Positions 53,839 through 64,000 of a stretch of DNA of 64,000 bases are shown here, piece after piece. The DNA is from Aotearoamyces nothofagi (Eukaryota; Ascomycota; Leotiomycetes; Leotiales; Tympanidaceae), in NCBI GenBank assembly GCA_015345905.1, contig JADDTR010000019.1:186001-250000 (forward strand). Direction: 5' to 3'. The first letter of the stretch is position 1. Each line of letters begins with the position of its first letter. The notes beneath the pieces are model-generated. The model searched no databases, was not told the DNA's origin, and was given only the letters and a program-made list of their open reading frames with translations. The position numbers were made by a program, and so were the translations under genes.

Positions 53839-55045
53839 AACAAGTAGTATGCGGGTACTTGACGTGACGTGACGTGACTAGATCGATCAGCGTGCGGGTG
53901 CTACCTTGGCGGCAATCCTAAAAGCAAATATGAAAATAAACACAAGCGGCAGACACAGTGCCTTGGGTCCCTTCTAGATGTTCTAGATGCCTGCAGGATT
54001 TCTCGTGGTTGTTCTCGAGGATTCGACTCTGCAATGCAAGGTTGAAAGGTTACAAGAGTGATGTTATTCGGGAATATATTTATATAGTCCATTAGCGTGC
54101 TTTTCTCTCATTCACCGCCTTGCTGTTTCTGCAGACATCTAGGACTGTGCAATGGTCCTTGTATTGGATAATCATTAACTTGCTTGAAAGTCTACAGCAA
54201 ATTTTCAAGAGCTGATAGTACTATACTTGTACTTGTTAGAGATTGTCTATATACAAACGAGTGTGTATATATAGATATAGTACAGATATAATAAAGGTAC
54301 CATGTAGATATCGATACTCAGGAAGACTTCCCATATGTTCTTTGTTTCTTCCCAGACGTAAGACAATAATATTTCGGCACTTATCTAAGAGAGACGAAAA
54401 CAGAACAGATATAAAGGAGTCATATCATTCAAACACTTCAAAGCAGCAAGCCTTCCTTCACACACAAATCTAAGGGACTGTTTATAAGAGACTATTGGAA
54501 AAGTAATTCCAATTTGGTGTTCTGAATTGCTTCACGAGGTCCAAAACACACATCACTTACGCGTAAACGATATACAACCGCCAAATCACGAATCTACGCA
54601 TATTTTTTAGCATTGAGGAATTCAAGCACCTAGCTATTATAATGCATAGCTTAGTAGCCACTTCATTTGTTTCATAGATGATTGAACAAAGAGAGTAGAA
54701 GCAGCGGAGACTCGCGTCGTTTGGAACGACGTTGGATCAAAATTATTACTCAGCAATTTGGCGGCTTAGCAGCATAACACGTGACATACATGCTTTCCTT
54801 TCAGAAATCTTCGACTCTTCTAGGAGGTCGTATTATTTGGTATACTTGGTATTCAGTTGCTCCAGGCTTAGCCCTGATTGGATTCTGTAGCTACGAGTAA
54901 CACGATAGTTATAAGCAGGTTAAATCTTAAAGCCCTGAAGATGACTGAATTGATATTTCTAATCTATCTCGGAAGGTTCTCTTCTATCATGCGGCTCCTC
55001 CTTCCAGCGATGTCTTCGGTTTAGCCCGTCCCCGGGGTTGAGAAT
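53839..55045. other. Intergenic, nothing recognised
   Basis: 1.2 kb, AT-rich from about 54060. A short GACGT array lies near 53859-53877. No gene or RNA gene seen. Confidence 0.55.
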
Positions 55046-56179
55046 TTAGAACTTGTAAACTTGGTCCTTGCTGTATCCAAGTTCTTGCAAGTAGCCTGTG
55101 AGCTCGCCCTGGTCGCTAGGCGAAACCTTCTCGCCGGAGATAGCTTTGCATAGTCCAGGTGGTCCACATACGAATACCTTGATATTACCAGACTTCGGCT
55201 CTGGCAATACCGTCTTCAACAGCTCCTTGCTGATATTTCCAGGCGCCATGTGGAAGTCCTTCGGTGGCTTGTTCAGAACGTGGAAAGCGCGGAATCTCTG
55301 TGGATACGTATTTTCTAGCTTATCGAACTCTTGCTTGAGAAGGATATCCTCTTCCGTTACGTTGCCAAAAACTAAGGTTACTTTGGTCTTGTCGTCCGGG
55401 TTGTTGAAGATCGCACGAGCAAGTTGATACATGGGTGTAATTCCGGTACCGCCAGCAACCAGGGCAATATGTTCATGCTTGTTGGGTGTCCATTGATATT
55501 TCGGAAGTGGTCCCTTGAAATCGAGACGTTGGCCAGGTGTCAAATCGTGTATATGGGAAGACATTGGTCCATTGGGGTATTTCTTTACTAGAAGCTCAAG
55601 ATAACCCTTCTCACCTAGTCTAGTATTAGTGCGACTCTTTTGGTAGACTGCTTGTACTCACTTTCGTCACTGACGGGTGTGTATGGTCGTATGACAGGCT
55701 TCTCATCGGTTGGTCCCTTATACTTGGTCAACAGCGCAGATGCGACGGGCATCCCACTGACAGACTCCGGATCGGGTAACTCAAATCTGAGTTTCTTCGT
55801 GTTATGATTGACGTTCTCGACGCTGTCCAGTTTCAGGCTTATAAAACCCTGGTCGCCACCAGTGAAGGCTGCCTTCGCGTCTTTTGCTTTGCCAGCGAGG
55901 TCCTTGACTTTATCCTCGGCTTTGCCGGCTGCATCCTTAACTTTTTGTGAATTGCCGCCTTGGTTGTAGAAGTAATATCCAGCCCCACCTAGAACAGCTA
56001 GAGCGCCGGCGTAAATGATGGCCTTTGAGCCACCACTTGAAGGCTCTGTTGCATAACGACGGTATTGCTTGAGAAGTCAGTAGGAGCTGAACAAGAAGCT
56101 GGATAAACATGAAGCTAGAAGGGCGTCAACTTACGGTCTTCAACGGCTGTGCCGTTTTGAAAAATTGTCGCGCAAACAT
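55046..56179 (-). CDS. MCR1: NADH-cytochrome b5 reductase, mitochondrial (Mcr1)
   Basis: Exons 56135-56179, 55662-56067 and 55046-55614 give 339 aa. The N-terminus is a mitochondrial presequence ([20 protein letters not shown]) followed by one membrane segment ([19 protein letters not shown]), as in yeast Mcr1. The FAD-binding motif RPYTPVSDE is followed, after the 47-nt intron, by [24 protein letters not shown]-binding motifs are [20 protein letters not shown] and [20 protein letters not shown]. The protein ends KDQVYKF; a terminal F is the rule in this family. Mcr1 passes electrons from NADH to cytochrome b5-type acceptors, at the outer membrane and intermembrane space, and supports sterol synthesis and ascorbyl radical reduction. 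The intron 1 acceptor (CTCAAG) is a weaker site; the rest is firm. Confidence 0.94.
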
Positions 56180-56515
56180 TGTGTATGTATTAACGACTGT
56201 GAATGACAGTATGTCAATTGGTTATTCTGAAGTAAAGTTGCTTGATATGAGCTGATGTTCTGTTTCGAAGGATCATGGAGTCCGTCGATGACGTTTGAGC
56301 TATCAACGCGTGCCTCTTAATTGAGGCATAAATTATTCGGCAATTACTTGCGGATCACACCCAAGAGCAGACAAACAGGGAAGGACGTAAAGGTGGTTGT
56401 AGTAGGATTTCTTGATATAAGTTGTATGCATATATTTATATTTATCGATATGTGAATATGCTGAATCACATAAACCACTCTGTCTCAAACCTCATTATAT
56501 TTCTCTGCTCATCCT
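56180..56515. other. Intergenic, Mcr1 promoter
   Basis: 336 nt with the Mcr1 promoter and the 3' flank of the 821-aa protein. No feature seen. Confidence 0.5.
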
Positions 56516-58981
56516 CTAATCATCCAACAACATATCTACATGCTCTGTCTCCCATTTCAAAAAGTCTCCTAAGTCGTGCCCCAGATTAAACCCCATCACC
56601 ACCACCGATCCCTTCCTCTTGATCGCTCCTGGGCTGATATCGTCCATCGGGCTCTCTGGCAAACTATAATTGCTTTCATATCCCGACAGCGGCCGTCCTT
56701 GGATTGCTCTGTCTGCACTTATGCTACGGCTTATACTTGAGCCATCGCTCGTGGATCTGCTATTGCTGAAGCTGAGGTCTGCACTGACCGGTCGGAGGGT
56801 ATTAACCATGGGGAACGTCCGTGGGGAAGCAATGGTTGCCGTCTTCCTGTCGGATGCTTTGAAGGCAGCAATTCTTTGTATTCCTTCCCGAGGTCGTACC
56901 TTAGAGCCCTCCTTCGCATCCATTGGCTGCATCTGTGCCTTCGTCATCTTCTCCTTCTCCTTGTCCTTTTTCCTGCTTGCTAGATCCGCTATTATTAAGC
57001 TTCCAATGCCACCCAAGCTCCCGCCTGCAAAGCCAAAGCTCTTCCACCAATCGAGGATCTCGTCTACTTCTCTCTCGGCATCTTCCATCATCACATTTTC
57101 AGGGATCTCTTCAACGAATTTCCGGTCACAAGGTAGGATATAGTCGTCAACTCCTGTGCCGGAAATAGCCATGTGATAAGCTGTCCAGTCGAGGCTTCCA
57201 CTGCTGCCAGTGCGGCCCCGTGCCTTAGTCGCCATGTTTGCACGAAAAGATTCAGAGTTGCTTGAGCGCCGAGGGTAAGGTAGAGTGTTGAGGCGAATGG
57301 GACCGTGCTTGAATCCTGGAGCTGTCAGAGAGTACGGCGTCGAGGTAAGTCCCCTGAACGGTTGCTGTTTAACTTCTACGCTTGAGCGCGCTCTGAATGG
57401 TTTCTTTGGCTTTTTGTGATTTTTCTTACGGCTCTTCTCCCCCCGGAGTGCAGAGGAGATACCAATACGTTGGAAATCACGGACATCCCTTACCCGTGGA
57501 GTTACCGGCGTCAGAGGCGATACCGTGAGTGAAGGCTTAGGCTTGTGTGAGATAAAGGGTTTAGTCTTGGTCTTGGTTGGAGTGAGGGGCGAAACCTCGT
57601 GGATAGTAGGTAAGGGGGGGCTGCGTGTTGTGGGTTTCAAGAGACCACGCTGGGGAATTGGAGGTGTAGGTGGCGATGGCATTGCGAACTCCCTAAAATT
57701 GAGAGGGGAGACAGTTAAGTCGGCCATACAGTCTGTGTTGGGATTGAAGGGGTTGCCGGAGGGATCAATACTCCGGCGATTGTTTCTCGTAGGGATAGGG
57801 GGAGTAGGGGGTAGTGGTGGGGACATCATGGATTCACCCGACCCAGGAGGCAAAGAGAGAATCGCGCCGGCGCTATCCCCGAGACGAGAGGATGGACTTT
57901 CGAAATAAGACAGTTCAACAGGCGTTGCTCCACCATCTGCATAAGTGCTCCTCACTGTCTCGGACGAAGAATCCCTCTCAGCCTCCGATCTGTTCTCAAC
58001 ACTCAGCTGCCGGATCTGACTTGGGGTAAGCATCTCATCGGCCTCGATACGATTGAAAATCTTCCCAGTGAATATATCAGCCATATTGTCCGTGACCTCA
58101 GTCAATGTCCATCGCGGGCTTGTAGTGGCTGGTGGGGGCGTTTGAGGATTCAGTTCAATACTGTCTCGCCTCCCGCTCCTACTTGATCTCCTCATCTTAG
58201 GCCTCGAGGCAGACACATTCCGTGCAACTGGAGCCTTGTGTTGCTTGCGGAGGAAAGACCGGGGAGGAGGAGGAGGGGTCCGTATTGTTGCTGCATCATC
58301 GTTTGGATACCATTCTTGAGCCGCTGCTTTAGCATCTGACAGAGCAAAACCAGCAGCTTTAAATGCTTCATCCGTCTCATGTAGTAGTAATTCGACATTC
58401 TCGGACCATGGTGCACTTTCTCCAGGTCGCATTGTCGCGATATCTTGAGTCGGTGTTTTATCGCCGTCCATTGGTTCGAGCGAAAGCGCTTCGAGTAGAT
58501 CAAGGCTTGATGCTCTAGAAGTGGTTATCAAAGCTGGAAGGACCCTTGAACTCAAATTTTGTCTCGATGGAGCATCCGAAAATATCTTCTTCCATGTTTC
58601 CGCATCGCCACATATTGGTGAGTCGGCGGGGTCAAGATAAAGAATTCGAGGTGAGGCTTCGTGAGATCCGCTTGCGGACGACAAAGAATGTGGCGTCGAC
58701 CCAAGGTTTGCTTTACACTCACAACTGCACAACGAGCTTTCTGACGAATGCGCCGTTTTGGTAGTTGCAGGTGGAGGATGGTTTTGTGTTGTAGCACTGC
58801 TAATAGTTCTACTATGTGTGGATGTATCGAGGGAAGACTGGCTTGGGGACAGCCAGGATTGTCCACTTGTCCGTCGTTTGCACGACGTCTCGTTGGGACG
58901 AAGCGCTTCATCATCCTCCGTCCTGCTCCGGCCCCTTCGGTGTAATATTTGTTTGATTCGCGAACCAGTCTTTTGGAGCAT
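56516..58981 (-). CDS. Unknown 821-aa Pro/Ser-rich fungal protein
   Basis: Single exon from a clear ATG (MLQKTGSRIKQILHRRGRSR). Mostly disordered, with basic N-terminus and many proline clusters (LSLPPGSGESMMSPPLPPTP, PPTPPIPQRGLLKP). Two parts look ordered: MADIFTGKIFNRIEADEMLT, with QIRQLSVE after it, in the middle, and a conserved-looking segment LDWTAYHMAISGTGVDDYIL followed by PCDRKFVEEIPENVMMEDAE and REVDEILDWWKSFGFAGGSL near the C-terminus. The Pro-rich PxxP pieces could bind SH3 domains. I do not recognise the family. No signs of decay; a long uninterrupted frame supports a real gene. Confidence 0.75.
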   Translation of the reverse strand: MLQKTGSRIKQILHRRGRSRTEDDEALRPNETSCKRRTSGQSWLSPSQSSLDTSTHSRTISSATTQNHPPPATTKTAHSSESSLCSCECKANLGSTPHSLSSASGSHEASPRILYLDPADSPICGDAETWKKIFSDAPSRQNLSSRVLPALITTSRASSLDLLEALSLEPMDGDKTPTQDIATMRPGESAPWSENVELLLHETDEAFKAAGFALSDAKAAAQEWYPNDDAATIRTPPPPPRSFLRKQHKAPVARNVSASRPKMRRSSRSGRRDSIELNPQTPPPATTSPRWTLTEVTDNMADIFTGKIFNRIEADEMLTPSQIRQLSVENRSEAERDSSSETVRSTYADGGATPVELSYFESPSSRLGDSAGAILSLPPGSGESMMSPPLPPTPPIPTRNNRRSIDPSGNPFNPNTDCMADLTVSPLNFREFAMPSPPTPPIPQRGLLKPTTRSPPLPTIHEVSPLTPTKTKTKPFISHKPKPSLTVSPLTPVTPRVRDVRDFQRIGISSALRGEKSRKKNHKKPKKPFRARSSVEVKQQPFRGLTSTPYSLTAPGFKHGPIRLNTLPYPRRSSNSESFRANMATKARGRTGSSGSLDWTAYHMAISGTGVDDYILPCDRKFVEEIPENVMMEDAEREVDEILDWWKSFGFAGGSLGGIGSLIIADLASRKKDKEKEKMTKAQMQPMDAKEGSKVRPREGIQRIAAFKASDRKTATIASPRTFPMVNTLRPVSADLSFSNSRSTSDGSSISRSISADRAIQGRPLSGYESNYSLPESPMDDISPGAIKRKGSVVVMGFNLGHDLGDFLKWETEHVDMLLDD

Positions 58982-60100
58982 CGTGACGGTCGATGTCGTC
59001 TGCTAAAGCAAAAGGGTATTAAGTGTGTTAAGTATACATAAGAAACAGGCAGTTCCTGACGCCAGCAGATGATCACAGGTGCGGTGGTCTGTTAAACATG
59101 CCGTATAGAAGGAATCCAAGGAAGACAGAGGTTTGTGTATCAGAAGAGTGCCCACAGCTATGGACGGCTGAGGGGCATCGATTGGCAATAGATGAAGGCA
59201 TCAGGAGATGTTCGTATAGGAACAGAAGAACTGTCAGTGCAGTACACGGCGTAATGAGCATCATATTCGACCGCGTGCTCGCCATCTCCCCCAGGGACGC
59301 TTAGATGCTTACGCTTCAGCCCTCTCGCCGAGAGTTCACGTCGCGCAAGAGGGATGAGAATAGAAACACAAATCGCAGCCTGTGGCAGCAGCGGGCAGCT
59401 TGCCGCGTAACCAGGCCGGCCGTAGGAGCCATCGCGGGCGGAAGGGGAGGTGGAAGCTCACAGGAGCGCTGCAGGTCCTCGAAGTTTGCGGTTGGTGTGC
59501 AGGATTCGCCGTCTCCTCTCGCTCCTGTCGCTGCTGTCGCTCTAGACGAGACGCAGGCCGCAGAAGGAGAGGGGCCGGGAAAGCTGAGCTGTCGCCTGCA
59601 GGACTCTTCGGCGACGTCGACAGGCGCAACATGGCTGCTGGCTGCTCCGCCGGCTCTCCCATAGTGCGAGTGTGGCTCGAGGGCTGCACAGGGCGGCCGG
59701 CCGCAGACGGTGGGCTCGTGACTCGCGAGCGCAGCGACGGCACTGGCCAGCGCGCGAACTCGCGAACTCGCCTGTCGGGAGACGGCAGCACGGCGGCTTT
59801 GGCCCCGGGCGTTGGGGGCCCCGAGATGGGAATGCCGGAGCTGGCCGGGCCGGGCCATCGCGCTGGCTGGAATACGGCATCTCGGGTGCGAGGCATGGAG
59901 ATATACTGGCAGCGTGGAGGCCTCGTTGTACAGTGCACAGGAACGAGGAGCGTTGATTCCCAGGGCGACGACGCTGGGTGGCTGGCAGGAGGAGTGCGAG
60001 GCACGGCGTGTGCTTGTTGCAATTGTGTTGCAAGAGAGACAGTCCCGCGTCATGTGGCGCAGCCAATTTGATAGCAGCAACAGAAGCCCCTGAAGTTAAA

Positions 60101-60168
60101 ATGCCCGCCTTGCCTCCCACAAAAAGCAAAAAGGGTCCAAAAGAGCCAGATAAGACTCCAAAAGCAGT
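60101..60168 (+). other. Possible first exon of an unrecognised gene
   Basis: ATG opens MPALPPTKSKKGPKEPDKTP KAV and reaches a GTAAGA donor-like site; a TTGTCTTGTCTGCAG acceptor follows about 60 nt later. Downstream frames (for example PAVGFLEISVDIELLLLNRP) are short and none is recognisable. It could be a small gene, an old remnant or chance. Low confidence. Confidence 0.2.
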
Positions 60169-60665
60169 AAGAATGGGCGTGCTCACCTACCTAGCAGCTC
60201 TGTTTCCGGGTCTCTTGTCTTGTCTGCAGAAGCGAGGCAAGGTTCAGAATGGAACGAACGCTCTAGCAACTATCACATCACGGCAACAGCCTGCAGTTGG
60301 ATTTCTCGAAATCAGTGTGGATATAGAGCTGCTTCTTTTGAATCGTCCGTGGAGGTTCCAGGCAATTCTCCCGCCCGTCATGCCCTGGTGCTACTTTGCA
60401 ATCAAAAGCGTATATATCTTTCTCAATATTGAAAGTAGCCTTCAGACATGTTGTTCCAGACGTCACACATATGACTACGCCGTGTTTTCGCGTGTTTTCG
60501 CCAACTTTCTACGGCTATATTGCTACGATTCGTTGATTGCCATGGTACAAATCTGGGTATCAAAAATGTGGATAATCACGAATCAAACATGTTGAGGGGG
60601 AGAGTAGGTATTCCAAGGAGAGGCTCGGCCCAACACTCCTGGTGTCAACCTACCCTGATGCGTAC

Positions 60666-60761
60666 CATGTAACGTGATCGTGCACCTGCAGGAGCTACCC
60701 TGCCTTGAGCTTGAGCAGATAGAAGCGCTCATGTCAAGCAGGAACTCGATCACGTTACATG
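60666..60761. repeat. Inverted repeat with exact 15-nt arms
   Basis: CATGTAACGTGATCG at 60666-60680 is the exact reverse complement of 60747-60761, with a 66-nt centre. The arms could pair into a hairpin. No terminal duplication or coding part suggests a transposon. Confidence 0.6.
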
Positions 60762-61284
60762 TCTGGCAACGTACTACCCAAAGCTACAGTATATAGGCAC
60801 AGCAGCTGATTTGCAGTGCATGGTTGTACTGATCACGCATAGTGTACAAGGAACGCATGTCACGCAGAGTAGATCAGGTATGCAAAGGAGATCAGGAGCA
60901 CACATTTGGTAGAAATGGTTGAGGTTAGATTAGAGGGGGTATCTTTAAGCTAGATATCCAAGTTTCGAAACATATACCATTTCCTTCTTTACCGGCCCTC
61001 TAGTTGTTTAGTGGGTGGGATCCTTACAGTCGTCTCCATCTGACCGAATCTATCGCTCTCTTAGTATAATTAGCTTTATTAAGCTGATCAGTTCCCGGGG
61101 ACTTCCTTCCGCCAATGGCAGAGACATAAAGATGGTCTGCATAGATATATGTTTAGACACACGGAGACTTCGTGGACGCTGGGTTCTACATTGTTGCCCT
61201 GAATGTCTGTGATGGTTAAGAAATGAACATGCTTCTCTGCAACGTGATTGTCGAAAAGCCTACGCTTCTGATGCCTTGTACACA

Positions 61285-63708
61285 TTACACCTCATGGATT
61301 CTCATGGGCATGGAAAGAGGCTCGTTTCCGACAACTTCTGCATGGTGCTCCCTTCCATTGTATAGATAGTCAACAACCAGCCACTTCTTCTTCAGTGGTG
61401 CCGGGTCCCAGAACCCAGTAATCTGACTCTTGTGCAAGCCACGTGGTAAAGATAATTGGCTTCCATCGACCAATGCAGCCATGGCTAATGTGACGTCTGC
61501 AACCTCTCCTGCCCGCCAGGTCGCCTTTCCGTCACGCCCAGCTTCTCGAACACCGTAGGTTGCGTGAAGAACCACCAGTCCACCCTGCTCTCGTTCTACG
61601 CTCTGTCGTTGCTCAATAATAGGCTGCATTAACAAAACTGCTTGCTCGGCCTCTACTCGCTGCTTGGCGACGTTTTCTCGAAGCTCCTTTCTTTTCTTTT
61701 CGACCAACTTTTGCCTTTTCCGGTGTAGCCTAGGCCTCAATACAACAAATTCAAAAGCAGTATAGGTCGCCCATGGAATTGCCAGTGCCCAGAATATAGC
61801 CGTTGACGTAACTTCCTCTTCAACAAGTAGTACCACTGGCACGACAATATTCTGACCAAGCCGGCTCCAGGAGAAAGTTATAAATAGACCCCTTTGCGGA
61901 TTGACACCCACTCCGAGACCAATAGTAGTAAAATCACCAACTCTTCTGACTCCTCGGACTGTACCCCCTAAGAATGAGCGGTAATCTATGTCGCCTTCAA
62001 TTTCGAGCCTGACCCCTCTTGGAGATTGTATCCGGGGCTGTTGATTATTAACAATAGCATCACCACTATTCATGATGCGAGAACGAACAGGAGGTTCGTG
62101 CTTTCTAACAAAGATATCCCTACCATAGGTTATCTTAAGAGTTGTGCTAATAGGTGATGCATCGGCTGCTACATGCCATGTTTGATTGGCAGATGGCTTT
62201 TTTGAAGGTTCTGAGCCGGGGCCTTCATTACTTGAATCTAGGTTGATATCATCGTCACCGTCTGTTGGAAGCATCCTAGCCCCAGGCTCAATCCACAGAT
62301 AGCCAATTCTCATTGTTGGGAATAGCATACCCTGCGGAAGCCAAAGCGGAAGATCTGAAAGGCCAAAGACTTGCTTTATAAAAGAAGGCCAAGCAAAGTC
62401 TCCTGTGCCAGTGTGGAGGTAACCGGTTTGATTCTGTCCCAGTGCACGGGTAATTTTCAGCTCAACCGCTGGTGGCTTTGTCTTCAAGGAGTGGTTGAAA
62501 AAGGTTCGCAAGTAGCAGTAGAATGGTCTAGTATCCTTGACAAAATATATGGTGCGTCCAAGACCAACTGTTGTTGCTCGACTAGGAAACAGTTTGGTTG
62601 ATATATCGATATCTACCCCCTGAAGAGCTGATGCTATTGAATTCTTGCGAGCGTCATTCGAAACTTCTGGGAAAGTGTGCTCTACACCTGTAGATATTTG
62701 CATGTTTTCCGAATGCAAGCTTAGCCAACTATAAGTAGGCGGTGGTTCCTTTAACGGATGATCAGGATTCTCTCTGCCTACAGCGATAGTCCTTTCCAGG
62801 CTTCCAGAAATGGCACCAGTAAAAGTCAATTTCGGAACACCGTCCAGGGCATCCGTCCAACTTGATTTGCTCTCTTCCTCTTCCTCTTCATGCTTTCTTA
62901 AATCCTCCAACAAGCCTTTAAGAGGAAATATTCTAACTTGAAACATCCGTCCGAGTCCAGCAAGGGGAACACTAAAACTCTGTTGTAAATCCATTGATTG
63001 AGACGTGACCAGCGGCACAGGTATCTCAACAGCAGGATCGTCACTATTTTGGGGTTCAAACCTCATGACTTTCTTAGACTGGTCGAAAAGGCCGATTGCA
63101 CTGATACCGACTTTGCAAGTTCCAGTACTTCCAACAAGTTCACTAATAGCCCGACGCTCTCGTGCCCGGAGCATACCCATAAACCACTTCTTGAATTCTT
63201 CGGAACTCATGGTTTTGACACCAATCTGTCTCTCTGCTTCCCCGCCTTGTCCCATCGCCCCGCCCGGCCTAAACTCATTTTGTACACCTTCCTCTCCTTC
63301 AAGATCGTAGATAACTCTCTTTCGTGGCTCAACAAGTGTCTCGTAGGCTTTTTGAAGTCTCGTAAAGTACCTCTCAGCAGCAGCTTTAAGATATTGAGGA
63401 TGCTTGTCGGGATGGAAAGCTAGGGAAAGTCGGTGGTACGCAGCTCGGATTTGTGCCGTGGAGGGGTTTTGATCCTTTGAAAGACCGAGAAGTGTATAAT
63501 AGTCGAAGGAGTTCTCATTGGCATGTAAAAGTCTTCGGATTTCGCTGTCACTCAAGTCTGGTAAGACATCTTCCTCTGTGTCTTCGCCATCTTGAACTGG
63601 TGGTATGACAGGGGCCGGCTCTAGTATGGAGTCTTCGTCATCGAATTCAAACTCTCTTCTTGAAACAGCAAATTGTTCCAAGTTGCTATTGTCTGGACTG
63701 TCTGCCAT
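61285..63708 (-). CDS. DNAJC11-like J-domain protein (DUF3395)
   Basis: Single exon, 807 aa. After an acidic lead, the J domain covers about residues 66-136 (SFDYYTLLGLSKDQNPSTAQ, with the HPD motif at 99-101 in LSLAFHPDKHPQYLKAAAE). The middle part is beta-rich and fits the DNAJC11 barrel-like region (YSWLSLHSENMQISTGVEHT, GLGVGVNPQRGLFITFSWSR). A hydrophobic segment near EEVTSTAIFWALAIPWATYT is followed by a basic coiled stretch and the DUF3395 domain at about 665-800 (GGLVVLHATYGVREAGRDGK, KKWLVVDYLYNGREHHAEVV). DNAJC11 is a mitochondrial outer-membrane-associated J protein linked with the MICOS/MIB complexes and cristae structure. The length is greater than the human protein, as is usual in filamentous fungi. 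Confidence 0.88.
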   Translation of the reverse strand: MADSPDNSNLEQFAVSRREFEFDDEDSILEPAPVIPPVQDGEDTEEDVLPDLSDSEIRRLLHANENSFDYYTLLGLSKDQNPSTAQIRAAYHRLSLAFHPDKHPQYLKAAAERYFTRLQKAYETLVEPRKRVIYDLEGEEGVQNEFRPGGAMGQGGEAERQIGVKTMSSEEFKKWFMGMLRARERRAISELVGSTGTCKVGISAIGLFDQSKKVMRFEPQNSDDPAVEIPVPLVTSQSMDLQQSFSVPLAGLGRMFQVRIFPLKGLLEDLRKHEEEEEESKSSWTDALDGVPKLTFTGAISGSLERTIAVGRENPDHPLKEPPPTYSWLSLHSENMQISTGVEHTFPEVSNDARKNSIASALQGVDIDISTKLFPSRATTVGLGRTIYFVKDTRPFYCYLRTFFNHSLKTKPPAVELKITRALGQNQTGYLHTGTGDFAWPSFIKQVFGLSDLPLWLPQGMLFPTMRIGYLWIEPGARMLPTDGDDDINLDSSNEGPGSEPSKKPSANQTWHVAADASPISTTLKITYGRDIFVRKHEPPVRSRIMNSGDAIVNNQQPRIQSPRGVRLEIEGDIDYRSFLGGTVRGVRRVGDFTTIGLGVGVNPQRGLFITFSWSRLGQNIVVPVVLLVEEEVTSTAIFWALAIPWATYTAFEFVVLRPRLHRKRQKLVEKKRKELRENVAKQRVEAEQAVLLMQPIIEQRQSVEREQGGLVVLHATYGVREAGRDGKATWRAGEVADVTLAMAALVDGSQLSLPRGLHKSQITGFWDPAPLKKKWLVVDYLYNGREHHAEVVGNEPLSMPMRIHEV

Positions 63709-64000
63709 AATACCCCTTCACTTCTCTCTGGCCATTGGATATGGAGGAAGGTTGAATCTGAAAGAAACTCGGAGTTTACGGAGTTGGTGTTCTTCCAGCA
63801 ATTCCTTGAGACGACGCGCCTGGCTGGACAAGGCTCCGACATTTGGTGGCCTCGCGTGAACGAAATGCGCTAGCGGCCGAAATTCCGCGCAGTCCTCGAC
63901 GTCGAGCATGCCTCCCTATCTATGTTTCCAGGACAAGTCAGCCCAAACAATCACGTGTATCAATATACTCTATCAAATCTATCTTCTACCCTGGCAGATA
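63709..64000. other. 5' flank of the DNAJC11-like gene
   Basis: 292 nt to the window edge. No gene is supportable; the overlapping short frames are not conserved-looking. It includes the promoter of the minus-strand J-protein gene. Confidence 0.5.

Larger units (their letters stand above)
58982..61284. other. Long intergenic stretch with a GC-rich island and a possible exon
   Basis: From about 59390 to 60060 the DNA is strongly GC-rich and open on several frames of both strands, which reflects composition rather than coding. At 60101 a plausible start exon occurs (separate entry). An inverted repeat with exact 15-nt arms lies at 60666-60761 (separate entry). A minus-strand frame at 59073-59285 of 70 codons was considered and not called. 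Confidence 0.55.

Noticed and set aside
59073-59285. 70-codon minus-strand frame with a hydrophobic N-terminus (MASTRSNMMLITPCTALTVL)
   Set aside because: Lies in the presumed 5' UTR of the 821-aa gene and has no further support; could be an upstream ORF but cannot be shown.
59316-60080. 229- to 254-codon frames on both strands of the GC-rich island
   Set aside because: Compete on both strands, show no recognisable motif and follow base composition.
1-64000. Transposons, LTR or viral relics, CRISPR-like arrays, secondary-metabolite clusters
   Set aside because: No transposase, reverse transcriptase, integrase, capsid, terminal-repeat pair or synthase domain was recognised anywhere in the window.

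Overview
The window is nuclear DNA of a filamentous ascomycete (Pezizomycotina). The signs are many short GT-AG introns of about 44-135 nt with CTAAC/CTGAC-type branch sites, and a set of single-copy ascomycete genes (STE50, a Bud14-type SH3 protein, PalH/Rim21, a Lag1 ceramide synthase, mS38/Cox24, Hrd3, Rad1, Ost5, Gcn5, Mcr1, DNAJC11-type). The style of the proteins suggests Leotiomycetes (Helotiales-like), but that is an impression, not a measurement. All product names come from motifs and remembered family features; no search was run.

Layout. 0.7-6.3 kb: STE50 and the Bud14-like gene, both minus, two polarity/MAPK-type adaptors. 8.4-13.1 kb: palH (ambient-pH sensor) and a ceramide synthase, both plus. 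13.9-19.7 kb, minus: a tiny Cys-rich ORF, a SprT-like metalloprotease-like protein and an F-box protein. 21.8-32.6 kb, plus: a large two-TM protein of unknown function, mS38, a WDR89-like WD40 protein and the ERAD factor Hrd3. 32.8-38.6 kb: three neighbouring genome-maintenance genes, Sfr1/Mei5 and an Artemis/SNM1-like nuclease (plus) and Rad1 of the 9-1-1 clamp (minus). 38.75-40.7 kb: Ost5 (79 aa, three exons) and Gcn5, divergent. 42-43.4 kb: a secreted GH5 exo-beta-1,3-glucanase. 43.4-50.3 kb: a GC-rich block full of minisatellites, with one 2EXR-domain gene and three single-N joins. 50.3-63.7 kb, minus: a large Ser/Thr/Pro-rich protein, Mcr1, another unknown 821-aa protein and a DNAJC11-like J protein.

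Most genes are ordinary housekeeping loci and I see no operon-like system, secondary-metabolite cluster, transposase or viral relic. Points worth a second look: (i) the 3' third of GCN5 has 154 consecutive codons ending in G or C, beginning abruptly inside the exon just before the bromodomain; (ii) an exact 43-bp GC-rich element occurs in three independent places (two direct at 41.3-41.5 kb, one inverted at 45.2 kb); (iii) three large perfect direct repeats each flank a single N and are almost certainly unmerged contig overlaps, not biology; (iv) a minisatellite-dense 44-50 kb block; (v) the repair-gene trio, two members of which have cell-cycle-box-like motifs upstream.

Gene models were built by hand from splice signals and checked so that the summed exon lengths are divisible by three.
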